The translations under genes and the position numbers were made by a program. Of a DNA stretch of 64,000 bases, positions 40,197-48,906 are shown in pieces (within the stretch, counting starts at the first letter, position 1; each line of letters starts with the position of its first letter). The DNA is taken from NCBI GenBank assembly GCA_036269895.1, contig DATBDN010000113.1, positions 1-64,000 on the forward strand, in the 5' to 3' direction. Source of the stretch: DATBDN01 sp036269895. Its GTDB lineage: Bacteria > Actinomycetota > Thermoleophilia > Solirubrobacterales > Thermoleophilaceae. The notes below the pieces were generated by a model. It had not been told where the DNA came from and did no database searches. It worked only from the letters and a program-made list of their open reading frames with translations.

Positions 40197-41467
40197 TGAG
40201 CGGCCACCTGCTCAAGGAAGCCACGATCCCGATCTTCTCCGGGATCATCGGCTGGACCACGAACTGGACCGGCGTCTGGATGCTGTTCAACCCGCTCCAG
40301 TTCAAGGGCTTCCGGCTGCCCGGGCTGCGCCCGCTCACGCACGTGCTGCCGCGGCGCATTCAGCAGATCCCGGGCGTGATGCAGGGCGGCGTCGGCTGGC
40401 AGGGGATCATCCCGTCGCGCGCCGCGAAGATGGGCTCTATAGCGGTTGACAAGGGGATTGCGAAGGTCGGCTCGCCCGGGGACTTCTACGAGCAGATCGA
40501 CCCCGAGCGCATCGCCGAGCAGATCCTGCTCACATCACGGCGCGACATGCGCGAGCTGGTCGACCGCATCATGGAGCGCGAGCACCCGGACCTGTGGCAC
40601 GACCTTCCGCCGCGCGTTCGCGAGGCGGTGCACGAACGGGTCCAGGAGCAGCTCCCGGACATCGTGCGCGACGTGACGGTGCGCATCGGCGACAACATCG
40701 ACGACCTGCTCGACGTGAAGCTCATGGTCATCCGCCACATCGAGGCGCACCCGGAGCTCGCGAATCGCATCTTTCTCGACGTCGGGAAGAAGGAGCTCGA
40801 CTTCATCGTCCGCTTCGGCGGCGTCTTCGGCTTCATCTGCGGCTTTCCGCTGATCTTCCTGACGAACGCCTTCCCGTACTGGTGGGTGCTGCCGATCCTC
40901 GGCACGATCGTCGGCTACGCGACCAACTGGCTTGCGATCTGGATGATCTTCGAGCCCAACGACCCGCGTCAGGTCTGGCGCTGGACGCTGCACGGCCTGT
41001 TCCTCAAACGCCAGCGCGAGGTCGCGCAGGTCTACGCGTCGATCATCGCCGACGACATAGTGACCGTGCGCAACATCGGGAATGAGCTCCTCCACGGTCC
41101 GCGCGCCGACAGGACGCGCATGATGATCCAGAACGCGCTGCGCCCCGCGGTCGACCGCGCCACCGGCGCGGTGCAGCCGCTGGTGCGAATGGCGGTCGGC
41201 CCGCGCGAGTACGACGCGATCCGCGACTCGCTCGCCGCAGAGGGCGTCGAGTACACGATGACGCCGCTCCAGGACGAGCGATTCAACCGCGAGCAGAGTC
41301 ACAGCATCCGCGAGTTGATCGGCGACCGGATCCGGGAAATGTCATCACGTGACTTCGCGGAGCTGCTGCGTTCCGGGATGCGCGAGGACGAGTGGCTGCT
41401 CGTCTTGCACGGCGCCGTTTTGGGATTCGGCGCGGGACTGGTACACCTCGCGATCTTCGGTGTCTGA
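40196..41467 (+). CDS. DUF445 family membrane protein
   Basis: A 423-residue DUF445 protein. Membrane segments lie at about 9-30 (ATIPIFSGIIGWTTNWTGVWMLF) and 207-255 (FGGVFGFICGFPLIFLTNAF and WWVLPILGTIVGYATNWLAIWMIF). The WTTNWTGVWM and YATNWLAIWM repeats are the DUF445 hallmark and show an internal duplication. A final helix lies at about 403-420. The long middle part is charged. The function is unknown. The GTG start overlaps the upstream TAG (TAGTG); a GTG 45 bp earlier is in frame but lies inside the preceding gene. It is co-translated with the Abi-alpha gene. Confidence 0.8.
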   Translation: MSGHLLKEATIPIFSGIIGWTTNWTGVWMLFNPLQFKGFRLPGLRPLTHVLPRRIQQIPGVMQGGVGWQGIIPSRAAKMGSIAVDKGIAKVGSPGDFYEQIDPERIAEQILLTSRRDMRELVDRIMEREHPDLWHDLPPRVREAVHERVQEQLPDIVRDVTVRIGDNIDDLLDVKLMVIRHIEAHPELANRIFLDVGKKELDFIVRFGGVFGFICGFPLIFLTNAFPYWWVLPILGTIVGYATNWLAIWMIFEPNDPRQVWRWTLHGLFLKRQREVAQVYASIIADDIVTVRNIGNELLHGPRADRTRMMIQNALRPAVDRATGAVQPLVRMAVGPREYDAIRDSLAAEGVEYTMTPLQDERFNREQSHSIRELIGDRIREMSSRDFAELLRSGMREDEWLLVLHGAVLGFGAGLVHLAIFGV

Positions 41468-42300
41468 TGGATGAGCCATCGCTCGACGGCTTCGAGGCGG
41501 ACGAAGCGCGCGAGCGCGAGCGCCTCGACGTCAGCCTGCTGCGCGCGACGCCCACGCTGGCACGACTAGCGGCGGCCGCGTCGCTCCGCACGGCCCAGTG
41601 GGGGCTTGCCACGTCGGTGCGCGTCGGCACGCGCATGATCCGCGCGGCGGCCGCCGGCGAGTCGCCCGCGCAACTCGCGCAAGAGGCGTCCGAGGAGGTC
41701 CGCGACTACGCGCGCCACTTCCTCGGCATGTCCAATGGCAGCGACCCGCTGGCGGCGGAGCCCGCACCACCGGCGCCGCCCGAAGTGCGCCTGCGCGAGC
41801 GCGGCGCCGAGTTGCTCGCGCGCTCCGCCGATGTCGAGTACGACGAGCCGGCGCACCCCGCCTTCGAGCGCATCCTCGAAGACCTTGCGCCTGACGAGGC
41901 GCGCATCCTGCGCCTGCTCTACACCTCGGGCCCGCAGCCGGCCGTCGACGTCCGCGAGTCCAAGCCGCTCGGGATCGCGTCCGGGCTGATCGAGGGCGGC
42001 CTCAACATGGTCGGGACCGAGGCGGGCTGCCGCTTTCTCGACCGCGTTCCCGCGTACCTGAACAATCTCGAGCGTCTGGGCCTGATCTGGTTCTCGCGCG
42101 AGCCTCTCGAGGACCCGCTCAGCTACCAGGTGCTCGAGGCCCAGCCCGAGGTGATCACGGCCATGGGGCGCTCGAGGTCGAAGACGATCCGCCGCTCCAT
42201 CCGGGTGACGCCGTTCGGCGAGGACTTCTGCCGACTCTGCCTGCCGATGGACACGGGCGAGATAGACGCCCTCGACCCCGAGGAGCCAAGCACCCCCTAG
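41467..42300 (+). CDS. Abi-alpha (DUF4393-like) family protein
   Basis: A 277-residue cytosolic protein. The C-terminal two-thirds resemble the Abi-alpha/DUF4393 family: PAFERILEDLAPDEARILRLLYTSGPQPAVDVRE at about 134-167, then a helical wing VPAYLNNLERLGLIWFSREPL and RSIRVTPFGEDFCRLC near 235-260. The name comes from proteins near abortive infection genes, but most members are uncharacterised. Here it forms a coupled operon with DUF445 (TGATG overlap) and the receiver/flavoprotein fusion, which suggests envelope or redox signalling more than defence. The N-terminus is Glu/Arg-rich. Confidence 0.65.
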   Translation: MDEPSLDGFEADEARERERLDVSLLRATPTLARLAAAASLRTAQWGLATSVRVGTRMIRAAAAGESPAQLAQEASEEVRDYARHFLGMSNGSDPLAAEPAPPAPPEVRLRERGAELLARSADVEYDEPAHPAFERILEDLAPDEARILRLLYTSGPQPAVDVRESKPLGIASGLIEGGLNMVGTEAGCRFLDRVPAYLNNLERLGLIWFSREPLEDPLSYQVLEAQPEVITAMGRSRSKTIRRSIRVTPFGEDFCRLCLPMDTGEIDALDPEEPSTP

Positions 42301-42415
42301 GCCGGTACGACGGCCGGGCAGCGATAGCAGTCGTAGCGCTCGTACTGGCTCACGAACAGCAATCGCGTCCCTCCGGGGACCGATTCGGAGTCACCCCGAA
42401 GGACTTTTGCGCGTC

Positions 42416-43267
42416 CTACTTCTGGTCGACTCGCAGCAGCAACGTCGTCTGTGACGGATCGCGCACGACGACGCCGTTGCCGTCGGCAGCCTGCTCGGCG
42501 TCCGGGATCCGCGCGACCACGCGTTCGAGCTCGCTCGCATCCGGAAGGAGGACGGTCGCGTGACGAAGCGCCGCCGATCCAGGCGGCGGCGGAGCGGCGC
42601 CGCGGCTGTTCCACGTGTTCGCGCCGACGTGATGGTGGTAGCCGCCCGCCGACATGAACGTGGCCTGGGCGCCGTAGCGCGCCTGCAGGTCGAAGCCCAG
42701 CACGTCGCCGTAGAACTGCTCGGCGGCCGGAATGTCGGCCACCTGCAAGTGCACGTGGCCCATCGTGGTGCCGGGCGGGATCCGCTCGAACTCCGTCTCG
42801 CCGCCTTCGAGCGCGGTCAGAACCCCTTGGACGTCCAGCGGAATCGTCGCCATCTTCACGAACTCGCCCTCGCGCTCCCACTCGCTGCGCGGGCGGTCGC
42901 GGTAGATCTCGATCCCGTGCCAGTCCGGGTCACGCAGGTAGATCGCCTCGCTCACGAGGTGGTCGGACATGCCCTCGAGTTGGATCTGGCCATTCGCCGC
43001 ATGCACCAGCCAGCGCGCCAGGTCGTGGCGCGACGGGACAAGCAGCGCGAAGTGGAACAGGCCGGTGTTGCGCGGCGTCGGCTCGGCCCCCGGCTGCTCG
43101 TAGAGCACCAGCAGGTCCTCGCCGCCGGCGCCCAGATGCGCGGTGCCGTTCTCGCGCGCTTGGACCTGAAGCCCGATCGCGCGCTGGTAGTAGTCGAGTG
43201 ACCGGTCCAGATCAGACACCGTCAGGTGCACGGCGCCCATGCGCGTGGCCGCTGCGATTCCTGGCAT
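42416..43267 (-). CDS. Two-domain VOC protein, catechol 2,3-dioxygenase (CatE)-like
   Basis: A 283-residue protein with two or more VOC modules like CatE/YfiE extradiol dioxygenases. MGAVHLTVSDLDRSLDYYQRAIGL (about 10-33) and MGHVHLQVADIPAAEQFYGDVLGFDL (about 168-193) open the halves and supply the His of each (VHL). GLFHFALLVPSRHDLARWL (His about 73) and the late GIEIYRDRP (Glu about 121) complete the Fe2+ site in the N-terminal half. YHHHVGANTW near 214 is typical of this subfamily. It probably cleaves or rearranges an aromatic diol; the substrate is unknown. The 115 bp downstream hold no clear gene. Confidence 0.85.
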   Translation of the reverse strand: MPGIAAATRMGAVHLTVSDLDRSLDYYQRAIGLQVQARENGTAHLGAGGEDLLVLYEQPGAEPTPRNTGLFHFALLVPSRHDLARWLVHAANGQIQLEGMSDHLVSEAIYLRDPDWHGIEIYRDRPRSEWEREGEFVKMATIPLDVQGVLTALEGGETEFERIPPGTTMGHVHLQVADIPAAEQFYGDVLGFDLQARYGAQATFMSAGGYHHHVGANTWNSRGAAPPPPGSAALRHATVLLPDASELERVVARIPDAEQAADGNGVVVRDPSQTTLLLRVDQK

Positions 43268-43276
43268 TGCGCGAGC

Positions 43277-44074
43277 CTAACGCCGGATGAGATGCCGCTC
43301 GACGGCGGCCACCGCGACGGCGGCGCCAGGCGTCAGATCGTCGGGACCAAGCGATGACCACAGCTCGTCGATCGCGTTGAGCTCGAGCGTGACCTCGCGG
43401 AATGCCACGAACTCGTCGCTCGGCTCGGGCGCGGCAAGGTCCCCGAGGGCGCGGGTCATGATCGTCAGCTCGGGGCGGATGCGCGCGACGTCGTAGCCGA
43501 GCGCGATCACCTGCGCGCCGTCCAGCGCCGCGAGTGGGTCGGCGATTCCGTGCTCGCCGGCGAGCTCGTCGAGGATCGTGCCGACCAGGCCGCGTCCGTC
43601 GACGATCCCGGACGGCACCACGTGCCACTTGCCAGGATCCAGCGCCAGCTCCGGCGAGCGCTGCCCGAGCGTGAAACCCGTGCTCCCGTCGGTGAGCGCC
43701 CGGACCACGATCGCGGTGATGCCCACCGCCGCAGCGCGGCCGGTGCCGATTCGCAACGGGTCGGGAGCCGCGAGCCGCTCAGCCCAGTCGCGCAAAGCGG
43801 GGTCCGCCGCGATGGCGTCGCAGGTGGCGAGCATGTCGAAGTAGGTGGCGCGCACCGCGTACACCACGCCGTCGCTGATCCGGTCCAGCGCGAGCACGGC
43901 GCCGTCGAAGCTGCCAGGGCTGCGGGCAAGGACCGCTTCCAGGTGGGGCGTCCCCGCTTGGCGCAGCTCCGGATCGACGGCCGCTTCCGCGTCATGCACG
44001 ACGAGCACATCGGCGATCGACGTCGCGTGCTGCTCGTCGAGCTCGGCCGGATATTCGCGCCCTCGGCGAACCAT
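43277..44074 (-). CDS. Hypothetical protein with a degenerate NUDIX-like C-terminal half
   Basis: A 265-residue protein of uncertain function. Residues about 125-245 follow NUDIX topology: VGITAIVVRALTDGSTGFTLGQRS, KWHVVPSGIVDGRGLVGTILDELAGEHGI, then FVAFREVTL. The catalytic Nudix box GX5EX7REUXEEXGU is not intact (the expected REXXEE is DELAGE), so hydrolysis is doubtful. The N-terminal part (VLVVHDAEAAVDPELRQAG, SFDGAVLALDRISDGVVYAVRATYFDML) is of an unrecognised type. GTG and ATG starts are adjacent (44077, 44074); the ATG is taken. It lies 9 bp downstream of nothing coding and diverges from the acyl-CoA synthetase gene. Confidence 0.6.
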   Translation of the reverse strand: MVRRGREYPAELDEQHATSIADVLVVHDAEAAVDPELRQAGTPHLEAVLARSPGSFDGAVLALDRISDGVVYAVRATYFDMLATCDAIAADPALRDWAERLAAPDPLRIGTGRAAAVGITAIVVRALTDGSTGFTLGQRSPELALDPGKWHVVPSGIVDGRGLVGTILDELAGEHGIADPLAALDGAQVIALGYDVARIRPELTIMTRALGDLAAPEPSDEFVAFREVTLELNAIDELWSSLGPDDLTPGAAVAVAAVERHLIRR

Positions 44075-44136
44075 CACGGCCAGCGTGGAGTCCCGCGCGG
44101 ACGTACGATCGACATACCAGCCGGAAGGAGGAGAGG

Positions 44137-45687
44137 ATGGGTCGCTACGAGGAGATCTGCGCAGAGCACGAGTGGCATGTGCCGGATCGCTACAACATCG
44201 CAGCAGACGTCTGCGACAAGCACCCGCGCGACAAGCCCTGCATGGTCCACGAGCGGTTCGACGGGCAGCGGCGCGAGGTCACGTGGGGAGAGCTGCAGGA
44301 CCTGTCGAACCAGGCCGCCAACCTGCTCGCAGCGCAGGGGGTCCAGCCCGGGGACCGTGTGGCGGTCGTGCTGCCGCCCACGCCGGAGACGGCGGCGATC
44401 TTCTTCGGCACCTGGAAGCTGGGCGCGATCCTGCTGTCGATGTCGGTGCTCTACGGCGACGAGGGCATCCGCCATCGCCTGAACGACTCACAGCCGCGCG
44501 TGCTCGTGACCGACCCCGCCAATGCCGGCCGCTTCGATGACCCGCTGGTGCTCGATGGATCGCTCTTGGCGGCGGAGTCGACCGACTTCGAAACGGCCGA
44601 TACCGCGGCCGACGACCCCGCGCAGCTCTACTACACGTCGGGTACGACCGGACTTGCGAAGGGGATCATCCACGCGCACCGATACCTGCTCGCGCACGAG
44701 GAATTCATCTACTGCCACGAGGTCGAGGACGGCGAGCGCTTCCACGGCATGGGCGAGTGGGCGTGGGCAGCCGGCATCGCGCCGCTGCTGGGTCCGTGGC
44801 GGTACGGCGCGCTGCAGTGCGTGTACCAGCGCGAGGGCGGTTTCGATCCCGGCAAGCAGCTCGACTTCCTGTCGCGCAACCACGTGACGAACGTGTTCAC
44901 GACCCCAACCGCGATGCGCTCGATGATGTCGATACGCGACGCAGGCTCGCGCTATCCGTGCAAGTTCCGCCGCGTCTGCTCCGCAGGCGAGCCGCTGAAC
45001 CCCGAGGCGATCCGCTGGTTCCGCGACCAGTACGGCGTGACAGTGCTCGATTACTACGGGCTGACCGAGTCCTATCCGCTCGTCGCGAACTATCCGTGGA
45101 TGGATGTGCGCGAAGGGTCGATGGGACGCCCGATGCCCGGTTGGGACGTGCACATGCTTGACGAGGACGAGAACGAGGTGGCGCGCGGAGAACGCGGCGA
45201 GATCTGCCTGCGGGCGCGCTCGAATCCGCACTACCCGCTCGGCTATTGGCACAACGAGGAGGCGGCGCGCGAGACCTTCGGCGGCGACTGGTTCCACACC
45301 AAGGACGCCGCCGTGATGGATGAGGATGGGTACGTCTGGTACGCCGGCCGCGCCGACGACGTGATCATCTCGGCGGGGTACCGGATCGGCCCGTTCGAGG
45401 TCGAGTCCGCATGTATCGAGCACCCGGCCGTGCAGGAGGCGGCGGCGGTCGCGTCCCCGGACGAGCGGCGCGGGAACGTGGTGAAGGCGTTCATCGTGCT
45501 CGCCGCCGGGCAGGAGCCGAGCGACGAGCTGGCCGGCGAGATCAGCGGTTTCGTGCGCGACCGGCTCTCGCAGTACGCCTATCCGCGAAGGATCGAGTTC
45601 GTGACCGATCTGCCGAAGACCCTGACGGGAAAGATCCGGCGGATCGAGTTGCGGGAGCAGGAACGCGAGGCGCAGCCTGCGTCTTAG
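44137..45687 (+). CDS. AMP-dependent acyl-CoA synthetase
   Basis: A 516-residue adenylate-forming enzyme that makes acyl-CoA from an acid, ATP and CoA. The phosphate loop YYTSGTTGLAKG is at about 165-176. A further motif, VLDYYGLTESYPLVANYPW, is near 305-323. The hinge GRADDVIISAGYRIGPFEVE is at about 405-424, and the C-terminal lysine in PKTLTGKIRRIEL is near 500. All are present, so it should be active; it is closest to medium-chain or acetyl-CoA-type synthetases. The ribosome site AAGGAGGAGAGG precedes the ATG at 44137. The lipoprotein gene begins before its stop. Confidence 0.9.
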   Translation: MGRYEEICAEHEWHVPDRYNIAADVCDKHPRDKPCMVHERFDGQRREVTWGELQDLSNQAANLLAAQGVQPGDRVAVVLPPTPETAAIFFGTWKLGAILLSMSVLYGDEGIRHRLNDSQPRVLVTDPANAGRFDDPLVLDGSLLAAESTDFETADTAADDPAQLYYTSGTTGLAKGIIHAHRYLLAHEEFIYCHEVEDGERFHGMGEWAWAAGIAPLLGPWRYGALQCVYQREGGFDPGKQLDFLSRNHVTNVFTTPTAMRSMMSIRDAGSRYPCKFRRVCSAGEPLNPEAIRWFRDQYGVTVLDYYGLTESYPLVANYPWMDVREGSMGRPMPGWDVHMLDEDENEVARGERGEICLRARSNPHYPLGYWHNEEAARETFGGDWFHTKDAAVMDEDGYVWYAGRADDVIISAGYRIGPFEVESACIEHPAVQEAAAVASPDERRGNVVKAFIVLAAGQEPSDELAGEISGFVRDRLSQYAYPRRIEFVTDLPKTLTGKIRRIELREQEREAQPAS

Positions 45688-46462
45688 ACTGCTTGCTCTC
45701 CTCATGCTCGCTGGGTGTGGCGGGGCCGCCGCCAGCTCCGAGGCGCCGCACGCGCAACCCACCTGCTTGCGGGCATCCGGCCACCAGGAGGTTGCCGGCG
45801 AGTTGGTCGACATCCCGGCCCACCTCCCGAAGCGCCCGCCGCTGCTCGTGGCCTTCCACGGCCTCCGCGAAGCCGCGACTTGGCTTTCCGGTGAGACCGG
45901 CTTCGATGATCTCGCCGCACGCTACGGCTTCGTCGTGGCGTATCCGAATGCTGTTCGCGCGCAGCGCTGGCAGCTGAACCATCGCGACGGCGACCAGGAC
46001 GTCGACCACATCCGCTCGTTCGTCGACCAGGTCGTCACGCGCGTCTGCGCCGACCGTTCGCGCGTCTACCTGACGGGCTTCTCCAACGGCGCCGGCTTCG
46101 CCTATCGCGCCGGCTGCGAGCTCCGCGATCAAGTCGCCGCAATCGCGCCGGTATCGGGGAGCTACCGCACGCACGACCCATGCTCCGCCGGCTCGATGCC
46201 CACGCTCGAGATCCACGGTCGCGATCCCTGGACCGAGACGGTGCCGCGCCTGATCGCCGACACGAAGCGTCGCAACGGCTGCCGGGAGCAACCGTTGACC
46301 ACCCGCATAGCGCCCGGCATCACCCGCACCCGCTGGCCCGGCTGCGACCTCGAGCGGCTCTACAACCGGACCATCGGCCACGAATGGCCGCGCCTCGGCC
46401 CCTACAACACCTCGCTCGAGGTCTGGCGCTTCGTCAGCCGCTTCGGCAGAAGCCGTTCTTAG
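45677..46462 (+). CDS. Exported PHB-depolymerase-like alpha/beta hydrolase (lipoprotein)
   Basis: An esterase of the LpqC/polyhydroxybutyrate depolymerase type. The fold has LLVAFHGLREAATWL, the nucleophile elbow VYLTGFSNGAGFAYRAG (Gly-Phe-Ser-Asn-Gly), APVSGSY, the acid region HGRDPW and the late catalytic His in NRTIGHEWPRLG. The open frame contains a lipoprotein signal, LRLRLLALLMLAGCGG (lipobox LAGC), whose basic and hydrophobic part lies before the first ATG at 45704. No ATG, GTG or TTG lies upstream in frame, so a CTG at 45677 is proposed as start. It overlaps the synthetase gene by 11 bp and would be attached to the membrane outside. Confidence 0.7.
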   Translation: MRLRLLALLMLAGCGGAAASSEAPHAQPTCLRASGHQEVAGELVDIPAHLPKRPPLLVAFHGLREAATWLSGETGFDDLAARYGFVVAYPNAVRAQRWQLNHRDGDQDVDHIRSFVDQVVTRVCADRSRVYLTGFSNGAGFAYRAGCELRDQVAAIAPVSGSYRTHDPCSAGSMPTLEIHGRDPWTETVPRLIADTKRRNGCREQPLTTRIAPGITRTRWPGCDLERLYNRTIGHEWPRLGPYNTSLEVWRFVSRFGRSRS

Positions 46463-47876
46463 GCACGCCCGCGCACGGCTTCTTCATGCCGCGCAGCTTC
46501 GGCAGCTTGTGCACCTTCACCTTCGTCGTCCGCGGGTAGCGGTGCGTCGCGTCCGCCTTGCACGGGCCGACGAGCTCGCTGTCACATAGCGCCTGCGCCG
46601 CCAGCTCGCTGCCCACGTCGTCGCCGTGCCCCGCGGCGTTGCAGTCGGTGTGCGCGGTCTGGAGGTCGGTCGGCTCTGCGCTCGGCGTGCTGCCATCGGT
46701 GCGGACGTTGTCATGCCAGCAGTTGCCGGGCGTGTTCTCGCCGGAGATGTCGCCGAAGTCGCCGTTCGTCGGGTTGCCGAGGAACCCGTTGTGCTTCAGC
46801 TTGTTGCCGAAGACCTGGTTCGCCCAGTCGTCGAAGAAGCACGTGGTCGTGCCGTCGGAGTTCTTGCTCGCGACACCGCCCTGGCAATGCGCGACCTTCG
46901 GCGGCTTGCGCGTGTCCGGGAACGGCGCCAGCAGGACGCCCCAGGCGCCGTTGTTCTCGATCCGGTTCCCGCTGATCACGTTGTGGCGGCCACCGGTCAC
47001 GATGACGCCGACGCCCGCGATCCGCAGCCCCTCGGGGTTGCTAGGGACGTTCACGTTGTTGTTGTCGTGCACGAAGTTGTTCTTGAACGTCGACCCGAGC
47101 TGCGGGCTCGGAGCATCGTCGTTGTTCTCGCTGTCCGTCGAGATGCCCGCGAAGTTCTGCCTGAACTCGGAGTTCTGGATCGTCACCCCGGACGAGTTCG
47201 TCCCCGAGTAGCCGAGCCTGTTGAACTCGCCCTTCACGTGAGCGAGCGTCGCGTTGCACGGATGGCACGCGCCGACGTAGAACGCAGCGTCGTTCATGTT
47301 CGATGCGTATGAGTTCGTCAGGCGTCCGGGCCCCTTCGCGTTCGAAGCGAAGATCCCATACGTCCCCTGTGGCTTCTTCGAGTTGAAGTAGGTCGAGGTT
47401 GCCGTCAGGTACGAGCCGTACCAGCTCGACATGCCGATCTTGCCGCTGCCGTCGCCACCATTCCACCAGATCTGATTGCCCTCGCCGAGGAAGTTGCAGA
47501 CCGTGAGGTTCTCGATCCAGACGTTGTTGGCCTTGAAGACCTCGATGCCGTTGCCGTGGTCGCGGCGGTTGAAGACTTGGTCCTTCGCCTTCGAGCTGCA
47601 GGCCCGCCCGGATTTCGTGCCGTCGACGATCACGCCGCTGCGCGACATCCCGCGCAGGTGCAGCCCGCTCTTGCGGATCTCGACGCGCTCCTTGTAGTCG
47701 CCCCGGGCAATAAGGATCCAGTCGCCTCTGTGGGCGGCGTTCACCGCGGACTGGATCGTCTTGTAGGTCGCGTGCTTCCCGACCAGCAGCACGTGCGGGC
47801 TCTTCGCGGGGGCGGCGGCGGCGACCAGCAGGCCGAGAGCGACAATGGCGGCGAGGACCGCGATGGGGTAACGCAT
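46434..47876 (-). CDS. Secreted right-handed beta-helix protein
   Basis: A 480-residue exported protein. The signal peptide PIAVLAAIVALGLLVAAAAPA (4-24) is followed by a parallel beta-helix. TYKTIQSAVNAAHRGDWILIARGDYKERVEIRKSGLHLRG is the standard N-terminal cap of pectate-lyase-type helices. Repeating turns (NNVWIENLTVCNF, SGVTIQNSEFRQNFAGIS, RHNVISGNRIENNGAWGVLL) continue to about 370. A Cys-containing tail (CSSKAK, CHPC, GNCWHD, CDSELVGPC, GFCRSG) may form disulfides. It could bind or cleave a polysaccharide; a catalytic site is not identifiable. Its 3' end overlaps the convergent hydrolase gene by 29 bp. Confidence 0.75.
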   Translation of the reverse strand: MRYPIAVLAAIVALGLLVAAAAPAKSPHVLLVGKHATYKTIQSAVNAAHRGDWILIARGDYKERVEIRKSGLHLRGMSRSGVIVDGTKSGRACSSKAKDQVFNRRDHGNGIEVFKANNVWIENLTVCNFLGEGNQIWWNGGDGSGKIGMSSWYGSYLTATSTYFNSKKPQGTYGIFASNAKGPGRLTNSYASNMNDAAFYVGACHPCNATLAHVKGEFNRLGYSGTNSSGVTIQNSEFRQNFAGISTDSENNDDAPSPQLGSTFKNNFVHDNNNVNVPSNPEGLRIAGVGVIVTGGRHNVISGNRIENNGAWGVLLAPFPDTRKPPKVAHCQGGVASKNSDGTTTCFFDDWANQVFGNKLKHNGFLGNPTNGDFGDISGENTPGNCWHDNVRTDGSTPSAEPTDLQTAHTDCNAAGHGDDVGSELAAQALCDSELVGPCKADATHRYPRTTKVKVHKLPKLRGMKKPCAGVPKNGFCRSG

Positions 47877-47886
47877 CCGCGGGACC

Positions 47887-48906
47887 CTAACGTCTGCGGG
47901 CGGACGGCTCGAGCGCCGGGTTCTGGAAGCCCATGTCAGCCGGGTTGACGACCGTGCCCGGCGGCACGATCTCGTCGACCCGATCGAGCAGGTCGTCTGA
48001 CAGCTCCACCTCGGCCGCTCCGATCTGCGACTCGAGCTGCTCCATCGTGCGCGGGCCGATGATCGCCGCGGTCACAGCCGGGTGGCGCACGACGAACGCG
48101 ATCGCCATGTGGATCAGCGACATCCCGGCTTGCTCGGCCAGCCGTGCCAGCTGCTCGACCGCGTCGAGCTTGCGCTGGTTCGCCGGCAGCGACAGGTCGA
48201 AGCGGTTCGGCAGGCGCTCAGCCCGCGACGAGCCCGGGGAGTCCTGACCTTTGCGCCACTTGCCTGACAACCAGCCGCCGGCGAGCGGGCTCCATGGAAT
48301 GACGCCCATCCCGTAGCGCTTGCACGTGGGCAGCACGTCGGCTTCGACTGCTCGCACCAGCATCGAGTACGGCGGCTGCTCGCAGACGAAGCGCTCACGT
48401 CCGCGCTTCTCGGCGGCCCACTGGGCCTCGACGATCTGTGATGACGGAAAGGTCGACGATCCGATGTAGCGCACCTTGCCCTGGTGCACCAGGTCGCTCA
48501 GCGCGCCGAGCGTTTCGTCGATGTAGGTGTCCTCCTCGGGGCGGTGAATCTGGTACAGGTCGATCCAGTCGGTCTGGAGCCGGCGCAGGCTGTTCTCGAC
48601 CTCTTTGATGATCCAGCGCCGCGAGTTGCCGAACTCGTTCGGATCGTCGCCCATCGGGCCGTGCACCTTCGTCGCCAGCACCACGTGGTCGCGGCGGCCC
48701 TTCAGCGCCTTGCCGACGATCTGCTCCGACTCGCCGCGGGAGTAGACGTCCGCGGTGTCAACGAAATTGATACCCGCGTCGAGCGCCGCGTGGATGATGC
48801 GCATCGACTCGTCGTGGTCCGGATTGCCCCACTCGCCGAACATCATCGCGCCGAGGCAGAGCGGGCTGACCTTGACTCCGGTGCTGCCGAGGTTACGAAG
48901 CTGCAT
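47887..48906 (-). CDS. Aldo/keto reductase
   Basis: A 339-residue NADPH-dependent TIM-barrel reductase. The catalytic Asp and Tyr are in INFVDTADVYSRGESEQIVG (about 51-70), Lys in VVLATKVHGPMG (about 78-89) and His in WIDLYQIHRPEEDT (about 117-130). The coenzyme site is near the C-terminus (AAIIGPRTMEQLESQIGA). The form with tail QNPALEPSARRR resembles bacterial AKR11/AKR12-type enzymes. It should reduce an aldehyde or ketone. It is downstream of the cyclopropane synthase-like gene with a 14 bp overlap. The start ATG at 48906 is clear. Confidence 0.9.
   Translation of the reverse strand: MQLRNLGSTGVKVSPLCLGAMMFGEWGNPDHDESMRIIHAALDAGINFVDTADVYSRGESEQIVGKALKGRRDHVVLATKVHGPMGDDPNEFGNSRRWIIKEVENSLRRLQTDWIDLYQIHRPEEDTYIDETLGALSDLVHQGKVRYIGSSTFPSSQIVEAQWAAEKRGRERFVCEQPPYSMLVRAVEADVLPTCKRYGMGVIPWSPLAGGWLSGKWRKGQDSPGSSRAERLPNRFDLSLPANQRKLDAVEQLARLAEQAGMSLIHMAIAFVVRHPAVTAAIIGPRTMEQLESQIGAAEVELSDDLLDRVDEIVPPGTVVNPADMGFQNPALEPSARRR

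Noticed and set aside
41467..42300. Abi-alpha gene as part of a phage defence island
   Set aside because: No toxin, nuclease, restriction or other defence gene is near; neighbours are DUF445 and a receiver fusion in one coupled operon, so defence is not supported.
42301..42415. Possible small minus-strand peptide ending RYDCYRCPAVVPA
   Set aside because: The two Cys suggest a zinc knuckle, but there is no ribosome site or convincing start and the frame continues into the VOC gene antisense region; I treat it as non-coding spacer.
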